A stretch of DNA of 9,815 bases from JAWPNA01 sp045402695 (GTDB lineage Bacteria > Acidobacteriota > Polarisedimenticolia > JACPZX01 > DASXTC01): contig JAWPNA010000371.1 in the NCBI GenBank assembly GCA_045402695.1, positions 1 to 9,815 on the forward strand. The letters run 5' to 3'. A model generated the notes under the pieces. It did no database searches, was not told where the DNA came from, and saw only the letters and a program-made list of their open reading frames with translations. The position numbers were made by a program, and so were the translations under genes. Of the stretch, positions 1-5,400 are shown in pieces. How positions within the stretch are numbered: position 1 is the stretch's first letter; each line of letters begins with the position of its first letter.

Positions 1-340
1 CCGACAGGCTGTCGGAGTTCACGAGGTAGAAGGTCCCGGAACCGAAGTGGCGGGCGGCCTTCTTGAGACCGCCGGCGGTCCCCAGAATCGTGCTCTCCCT
101 GGAAAAGGCCACCTCGATCTCCGACGGCGCGGCGCGCATCACCGCTTCCTCGAGTTTGTCGGGCATCGCATGCACGTTGATCACCGCGGCGATCACACCG
201 TGCGCGGCCAGGTGATGGAGCACATGCGCGACGAGAGGTCGGTTCATCACGGGCAAGGCGGGCTTCGGAAAATGCGAGGTCAGAGGCCGCATGCGGATGC
301 CCAGGCCCGCGGCGAGCACCATCGCGCAGGTGGGCTTCAT
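1..340 (-). CDS. Sugar-1-phosphate nucleotidyltransferase (MurU/RmlA-like), 3' end outside window
   Basis: This is the N-terminal 113 residues of a nucleotidyltransferase, read leftwards from ATG at 340-338 and cut by the window edge. The family transfers a nucleoside monophosphate from an NTP to a sugar 1-phosphate in the cytoplasm, making NDP-sugars for cell wall, LPS or glycan synthesis. Visible hallmarks are the Rossmann-like start MVLAAGLGIRMRPLT (residues 7-21), which is the nucleotide-binding loop with Ile where Thr/Ser is usual, and FPKPALPV (24-31) with the conserved Lys26. ILGTAGGLKKA (85-95) is the base/sugar-binding segment, and LVNSD (106-110) contains the metal-binding Asp. The start codon overlaps the stop of the upstream CYTH gene (ATGA), so the two are almost certainly co-translated. 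The LGTAGG segment and short loops resemble MurU-type or mannose/glucose-1-phosphate enzymes, but substrate cannot be fixed from this half. Family assignment is firm; substrate is open. Confidence 0.9.
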   Translation of the reverse strand, partial: MKPTCAMVLAAGLGIRMRPLTSHFPKPALPVMNRPLVAHVLHHLAAHGVIAAVINVHAMPDKLEEAVMRAAPSEIEVAFSRESTILGTAGGLKKAARHFGSGTFYLVNSDSLS

Positions 341-933
341 CCGCCCGTCTCGGCGGCGAAGACCAGGTCTCGGGGCGGCAGCCCTCGCTGCTCGAGCCAC
401 GCGAGGTGGAGTGTGCGGTAGTCATCCAGGATGTAGTCGTCCTCCTTGCAGCCCATCTGTCGCGCGGCGCGATCGATGCTCTCCTTCGGTCCTTCCAGCT
501 CGAGGAAGGTGCCGATGGGCGTGTCGTCGAGCGCGATGGCCAGCCTCTCGCCGGTTTCCGGGTCGTTCCACCCGTAGTAAGTCCTGTATTTCTGATAGCG
601 GTAGACCTTGACGAGGCCCAGCCTCGCGAAGATCTCGCGCATCGCTTCCGCGGAGCCGACGGCGGTCTGCACTTCCCGCCTCACCTTCGCCCGTAGATCG
701 GTGTGGACCCTTTCTTTGTACGTCACGAGCACTTCGCCGGCCGCCACCCTGAGCCGCAACATCCTCTCCCCGCGCTTCAGGATGCCGTCAGGTGTGTCGT
801 AGATGTCGTTGTCCTCGAAGTGCCGCTCGCCCTCGCACGCGGCATGCAAGCCCTCGAGCCTGTTGATCGCCTCCTCCCGTGTGGACAGGCTCAACTTGAC
901 CTCCACCTCGAGGCCTGACGCCGAGATCCCCAT
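337..933 (-). CDS. CYTH domain protein (class IV adenylate cyclase / triphosphatase superfamily)
   Basis: This 198-residue protein is a single CYTH domain, the fold shared by CyaB-type class IV adenylate cyclases, thiamine-triphosphatases and inorganic triphosphatases. These act in the cytosol on triphosphate substrates with divalent metal inside a beta-tunnel. The signature ExExK is seen as EVEVK (residues 9-13), very near the N terminus as usual. Further tunnel residues include YDTPDGILKRGERMLRLR (45-62, basic LRLR strand), the TYKER strand (71-75), RREVQ, a late RYQKYRTYY strand and the acidic FLELEGP strand. Length matches the family. ATG at 933 follows a G-rich stretch that can serve as a weak ribosome site. 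A TAGAAT box lies on the minus strand at 978-973, but without a convincing -35. The stop overlaps the ATG of the following nucleotidyltransferase by four bases. The true substrate (ATP, thiamine triphosphate or tripolyphosphate) cannot be told from sequence. Confidence 0.9.
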   Translation of the reverse strand: MGISASGLEVEVKLSLSTREEAINRLEGLHAACEGERHFEDNDIYDTPDGILKRGERMLRLRVAAGEVLVTYKERVHTDLRAKVRREVQTAVGSAEAMREIFARLGLVKVYRYQKYRTYYGWNDPETGERLAIALDDTPIGTFLELEGPKESIDRAARQMGCKEDDYILDDYRTLHLAWLEQRGLPPRDLVFAAETGG

Positions 934-1022
934 TGGTTCGTGACCCCCCCTGACCGACCTGATGACGCCGATATTCTAACGCAGGCTCTCCCCCGTGGAC
1001 CATCCGGGCCGGCACGCGCGCC

Positions 1023-1052
1023 TTGCCTGCAGTCTCATCAAGCCTGTATATT
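1023..1052 (+). promoter_or_regulatory. Predicted sigma70-type promoter of the ECF sigma gene
   Basis: TTGCCT at 1023-1028 and TATATT at 1047-1052 are separated by 18 bases. The -10 box matches consensus at five of six positions and the -35 at four of six. Transcription would start near 1059, giving a leader of roughly 43 bases before ATG 1102. It lies in the 168-bp spacer shared with the divergent CYTH gene. This is a sequence match only. Confidence 0.5.
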
Positions 1053-1101
1053 GCGACCGTCATCCCCTGCTCGAGCCCTCCTAGCCAGCGAGGGAGCAGC
1101 T

Positions 1102-1719
1102 ATGCCGAAATCGCCGCAGGGGGCCGAGGCCGCGCTCGTCCAGCACTACCTCCAGGGAGATCCCACCGCCCTTCAAACGGTCGATCGATGGATCGACATT
1201 GTCCTCAAGAAGCGCTTTCCTTCGATGCGCGAAGACTGGGATGACCTCAGGCAGGAGATCCGGATCAGGATCTTCCACAACCTCCAGGCGGGAAGCTTCG
1301 ATCGAAGAGCGGCGCTCAGCACCTACGTCCACCGGCTCGCGAGCAACGTCTGCATTGACTTGCTGCGCAAAGCCCATCGGCGGCGCGAGCGCAGCGCCGC
1401 GGAGGATACCATGCCCGCCTCCGACCCCTCGGAGCGCACAGGCATCACCGACTGGATCGAGCGCGATCTTCTCTGCAAGACACTCGCCGGCCTGACGGAA
1501 ACGGACCGCATTCTTGCAGCGCACATGCTGCGGGAGGGAAGTTCAGCCGCCGAGCTGGCTCGCTTTCTCGGGATCTCCGTCGCCGCCGCCAGGAAGCGCG
1601 TGCTGCGGTGCCGCAGCCGCCTGCTGAAGCGAACGGAACTCTCTCTCCGGCGCGATGACCTTCTATCGGCGGAACGCGACCAGTGCAGTCACGAGCATGA
1701 AGAGGATGCTCAGGGATGA
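1102..1719 (+). CDS. RNA polymerase ECF-type sigma factor (sigma-70 family)
   Basis: This 205-residue protein is a two-domain sigma factor that would direct RNA polymerase to a specific promoter set. Region 2 spans about residues 12-95: DDLRQEIRIRIFHNL (47-61) is the core-binding helix, and LSTYVHRLASNVCIDLLRK (72-90) the -10 recognition segment followed by basic AHRRRER. Region 4 spans about 128-178, with LTETDRILAAHML then the helix-turn-helix ELARFLGISVAAARKRVLR (151-169). The reading frame is open upstream to an ATG at 940, but ATG 1102 is chosen. It has GAGGGAG five bases upstream (1090-1096), lies behind a promoter-like pair, and the upstream extension is low-complexity Pro/Ala/Arg. No anti-sigma gene with a zinc-binding HxxxCxxC motif follows. 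The tail (179-205) is hydrophilic and ends with a CSHEHEED stretch. Its last 57 bases overlap the convergent membrane-protein gene. The subgroup is not assigned. Confidence 0.9.
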   Translation: MPKSPQGAEAALVQHYLQGDPTALQTVDRWIDIVLKKRFPSMREDWDDLRQEIRIRIFHNLQAGSFDRRAALSTYVHRLASNVCIDLLRKAHRRRERSAAEDTMPASDPSERTGITDWIERDLLCKTLAGLTETDRILAAHMLREGSSAAELARFLGISVAAARKRVLRCRSRLLKRTELSLRRDDLLSAERDQCSHEHEEDAQG

Positions 1720-1989
1720 GACCCACGAGAGAACGGAAGTCAGCCGGCGCTGCGTGCCCTCACGGTAGACCTTGAGCGCGCTGTGGGTCCACAGCGAAGT
1801 CGACAGGTGCGCTGCCGCTCCACCGGCAAGCCACAGGGTCAGCCACATGAGTCGTTCAAATGCCGCCATGATCGCGAAACCAGACAGGAGCCCCGCGTTG
1901 AACAAGAACACCCTCTCGCACAACTCGAAGTAGCCAAGGAGCGGACCTACTCGCTTGGAGACGGATTGCGCTTGGGTGATTTCGGTCAT
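1663..1989 (-). CDS. Small three-segment membrane protein, unknown function
   Basis: I do not recognise this 108-residue protein. It has a short polar N terminus (residues 1-17) and hydrophobic stretches at about 26-43, 46-63 and 86-105, joined by a basic loop THSALKVYREGTQRR (68-82). It ends in FRR, so it is predicted to be an inner-membrane protein with two or three spans. Support for reality is the AGGAGG at 2004-1999, nine bases before ATG, within a purine-rich AGGAGGAGAGAGA run, plus coherent hydrophobicity. Its 3' end overlaps the end of the sigma gene by 57 bases, tail to tail, so RNA polymerases would collide and the transcripts are antisense there. It lies downstream of the RHS gene on the same strand, separated by about 430 bases that contain a MITE-like element. 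It could be an immunity protein, a sigma-linked membrane factor, or unrelated. Confidence 0.7.
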   Translation of the reverse strand: MTEITQAQSVSKRVGPLLGYFELCERVFLFNAGLLSGFAIMAAFERLMWLTLWLAGGAAAHLSTSLWTHSALKVYREGTQRRLTSVLSWVSSLSILFMLVTALVAFRR

Positions 1990-1998
1990 CGTCTCTCT

Positions 1999-2004
1999 CC
2001 TCCT
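1999..2004 (-). promoter_or_regulatory. Strong ribosome binding site of the 108-aa membrane protein
   Basis: A perfect AGGAGG on the minus strand sits nine bases upstream of the ATG at 1989-1987. It is the main reason to accept this small gene as real rather than as a shadow of the sigma gene's 3' end. Confidence 0.7.
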
Positions 2005-2061
2005 CTCTATTCGACCCTCGAAGAGAAATACAGACCCCGACTCCGGCCGGGAATCTGAGGC

Positions 2062-2361
2062 TTAACAGGGTGTAGACAAACTACCGTAGGCCGCGCAGCA
2101 GGGTTCTGCGGCCGCAGGGCATCGTTGAGAGTGAGCGAGGAGGAGGTCGATTCCAGTAATCGCCGACGACGAGCGACGAAGTATCCGGCCGCAACCCCCC
2201 CTGCTGCCCGAAGGGTTGCGGCGGCGCGGTGCCTCTCGCTTCGTCGCAGTGGCATCTCTCCCAGGGGACCGAGGGCCCGCATCGCTGTCGTCGCTGCTCC
2301 TCACCTCCGGCACCGCGGCGCTCGCAACGCGACCTGCGGTAGTTTGACAGCACCCTGTTAA
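2062..2361. mobile_element. MITE-like 300-bp element with ~34-bp terminal inverted repeats
   Basis: The left end (2062-2095) and the reverse complement of the right end (2328-2361) agree at 29 of 34 positions. Both begin TTAACAGGGTG and share CAAACTACCG further in. The four outermost bases are TTAA at both ends, so either the repeats start with TTAA or the element proper is CAGGGTG...CACCCTG (2066-2357) flanked by a TTAA target duplication. The interior has no plausible transposase: its open frames are under 120 codons and low-complexity Arg/Ala/Pro. It does have an internal hairpin (2173-2247). This is the structure of a miniature inverted-repeat transposable element needing a transposase in trans. 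The ACAGGGTG...CAAA end resembles ends I associate with IS1182-type elements, but that family link is from memory and unverified. It fills most of the 430-bp gap between the RHS and small membrane genes. Confidence 0.8.
2173..2247. repeat. Internal long hairpin of the MITE-like element
   Basis: GCGACGAAG (2173-2181) pairs with CTTCGTCGC (2239-2247), and inside it GCCGCAACCC (2188-2197) pairs with GGGTTGCGGC (2213-2222). This leaves a loop of about 15 bases. The two stems are separated by an unequal bulge. Together with the terminal repeats the whole element can fold back on itself. On RNA it could act as a structured barrier or rho-independent-like stop between the flanking genes, though no U-tract follows. 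Confidence 0.65.
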
Positions 2362-2419
2362 CCAAGGGGGCCAAGGCACTCCAATTAACGATGAGTCGAG
2401 GGCCACACTCCAGCCGACC

Positions 2420-5400
2420 CTACATCAATGGGCCTGGTGGAACATCAGGGCCCAGGGGGCCGGGACGGTCCGGCTTGATGAAAAGATTGATGGTCTGCAC
2501 CTGCTTGCACTTGCGGTTCGACCCGCCCTCGCTCGCGATCAGGAGACATGCGAGCGCAGCCTCTTGGCATGCATTCGGCTCCAGTGTGGCGGTACACTTC
2601 TTTATGACATCATCGAGTCGCTGTCTCCGCTCTTCGGTCTTTTTCCGTTCCTCCTGCATTTTCACGCATTGCGCAGTCGCGGCGATTCCGCCGGCTGCCA
2701 ATCCCGCTCCCTTTACGATGGCTCCCACACCCAGTGGGACGGCTACGCCGGTCTCCCAGCCGATGAGCACGCCCACCGCGCCTCCCGTGGCAAGCATGAC
2801 GCCACCGACGATGCTGGCAGGCCCGCCGATGCAGCTACTCCAGTAGATCAGCCCTTCCGCATCCCGGCCCGTCGGATCCCTGAAGTTCAGCGGGTTCCCG
2901 CCCACGTAGGCATAGAGTCCGCCTCCTCCGGGCATGCCTCGCAACTGGAAGTGGTCGTCCGGAAGGCAGAATCTCGCCGTGTAGAAACTATAGGTACGCG
3001 CCAGCATGTCGTCGTGGCCCGCGACGAAGTCCCTCTCGTGGCCGGTGAACCAGTGCGTGTTGCCAGCGGAGGTGAAGGGCGGCACCGCCTCACCGAACGG
3101 GAAAAAGCTGTTCTTCGCGACCACGTCGCCGGCGGCGTCGGTGATCACGCGGGGCGTTCCGAGATGGTCCACGTGGTAGTAGAGGAGGCGGAAGCCTGGC
3201 GGCTCCGGGGACGTTGACCCGATGAAGCGCGGGAGGAATGCGCCATCGCCGCTTTCCGGCTGCCCGCGCGCGGCCCGGCCGCCCCCGCAGACTCCGGGAA
3301 GTCTGACGACAAGAGTCCGTGTATAGCCAGACCTGCGGCCCGCGGCGTCCACGGCCTCCAGTCGGTAGTGCAGCGTCGTGTCGGGACGAAACGAGTGAGT
3401 GTCGTCGGCGAACGATGTACCCTGGATCGGCCAGGCGCCGTTGCGCGCCATGCTCGACCAGACCCTCGAGGTGGCCGTCTTCCGGTAAAGGTTGTATCCA
3501 CCCATGCTGCTCTCGCCGGCATTGTCCTCCACCGCGGTCCAGGAAATCATGACTGCGGCGCACGGCTCGGCCTCGGCAGTCAAGCCTTGAGGCACCGGCG
3601 GACCGGCCGGATCTCCCACCTTGATCGTGCGCAGGGCGGTCGGCGAGCTCTCGATGTTGGCCGCGTCCACCGCCACGATCTTGTAGATGTAGGTGCTACC
3701 CTCGGCCACGCTGCCGGCAGGCTCCCGATACGTGCTGCCCGTCACGGGCACGGCGTTGATCTTGAGGAAGGTTCCCGGATCGCCGCCGGAGGCGCGGTAG
3801 ATATCGTAGCCATGGATATCGGCATCAGAGCCCGGCTTCCAGGTCAGCTTGACGTACCGGTTCGAATCCCCGGGGAGCGAAGCCCGGGACGCGACGACGA
3901 CCGGCGATGATGGCCCGGTATTCTCCACGGCCGCGATGTGCCGGCCCAGGGCGTAGACGTAGTCCTTCCTCCACTCAGGCGCGGCCGTGGAGTCTGGTCG
4001 TCCGAACTCCGCCAGCACCTGGCCCACGCCGTCGCGGACGAGGATCGTTTCCCCCAGGCCGTCGCCGCTCGAAGAGCTGATGCGGTAGCCCCGATCGTCG
4101 TACGCGTACCGCGCCAGGGATTGCGATTCGTCCAGCGTGCGGACCTCGGACAGGCGCCCGGCCAGGTCGTACTGGTAGGCGCGGAGGCCGTCCTTGGTAA
4201 CCGCGCCGTTCCTGTCATACGTGTAGGCGAGGCCCGCGGGATCGAGCCGCAGGAGATGGTTCGTTCCTGGATCAACCGCGAAGACCTGGGAGGCCCCTCC
4301 GCCCGCCGCTCCCGAGCGGCGCGTCATGTTGCCGAACGGGTCGTAAGTGTAGTCCTGGGTGAAGTAGAGGCTCGGATCCGCGGGAGACGCCACACGCGCC
4401 GAGATCAGGCGATCGATCCGATCGTAGAGGAAAGACTCCTCCCCCATGGATGTGATGTTGGACGCGCCATCATACCGATAGACACCCGAATTCCAGAGCT
4501 CCAGCGATCCCTTCGTGAAGCCGATCCGACCCGGACGGAACCTCTCATCAGGCTTGATCGTCTCCATCACGCCGTTGGCGAGCTCCAACCGCGCGAGCCC
4601 TCCGGCCGCGTTGTACCCGATCGACGCGACCAGCGGCGCCAGCGAACTGGGATCGGAACCCTGCCGGTTGGAATCAAGCCGCGTCAGAAAACCGTGCGCA
4701 TACGTGAACACCAGCCGAGTGGAGGCGAGTGTCGAGCCCACCGGGCGCGGATAGATCATCTCGCTCAGCCTGCCCGAAGTGTGGTAGGAGACCGTTGTCT
4801 CGAGAGCAGGATCGTCGGGACCCGGGCTCCAGGACGAGAAGACGCTCCGCTCGCCGCGGACCCGTCCCAGCGGATCGTAAAGCAGATCCCGGACGACCAG
4901 GGGAAGCTCGGCTCCGGTTTCTCCGTAGCTCCTGAAACTGATGGGCCGTCCGAGGGCCGCCGCTCCATGCGCGCCGCCGGGATCGTCCGTGGCGCTGTTC
5001 TTGTAGATGGCCTGCCTCAGCTTCCTGAACTCACCGCTTGGCGGCTTCACTTCGGCGAGGACCAGGTGTCCGGCGGCGTCGTAGGAGAATCTGTGCTGGA
5101 CACCTTCGCCATCACTCATCAAGAGAGGGTTTCCCAGGGCATCGTACGCCTGCCATGTGATCGGATCCTTCTCCGGATTCCTCGACTCGATGAGCTGCCC
5201 GAGCGCGTTGTACTCGAACGACCGGACCTGCCCGCCGGTGTTGGTCACCATGAACCGATCCGTCCCAAGGGAGGCAACGTTCGGGTCCCAATCGTACGGC
5301 GCGAACTGGACCTGGTCGACGAGCTTCACCTCGATCAGATGGTTCATGTGATCGTAGCTGTACACGGCGTCCGCCCCTTCGGGAGCGTCCAGGATCCGCA

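Noticed and set aside
940..1101. Upstream extension of the sigma factor to an ATG at 940
   Set aside because: It would cover the predicted promoter and the well-placed ribosome site of ATG 1102, and it encodes low-complexity sequence outside the sigma domains.
2081..2406. Small open frames within and around the MITE-like element
   Set aside because: Arg/Ala/Pro-rich translations arising from GC-rich inverted repeats, present on both strands, with no transposase motif.
2362..2419. Terminator immediately after the RHS stop codon
   Set aside because: No GC-rich stem followed by a U-run is visible in these 58 bases.
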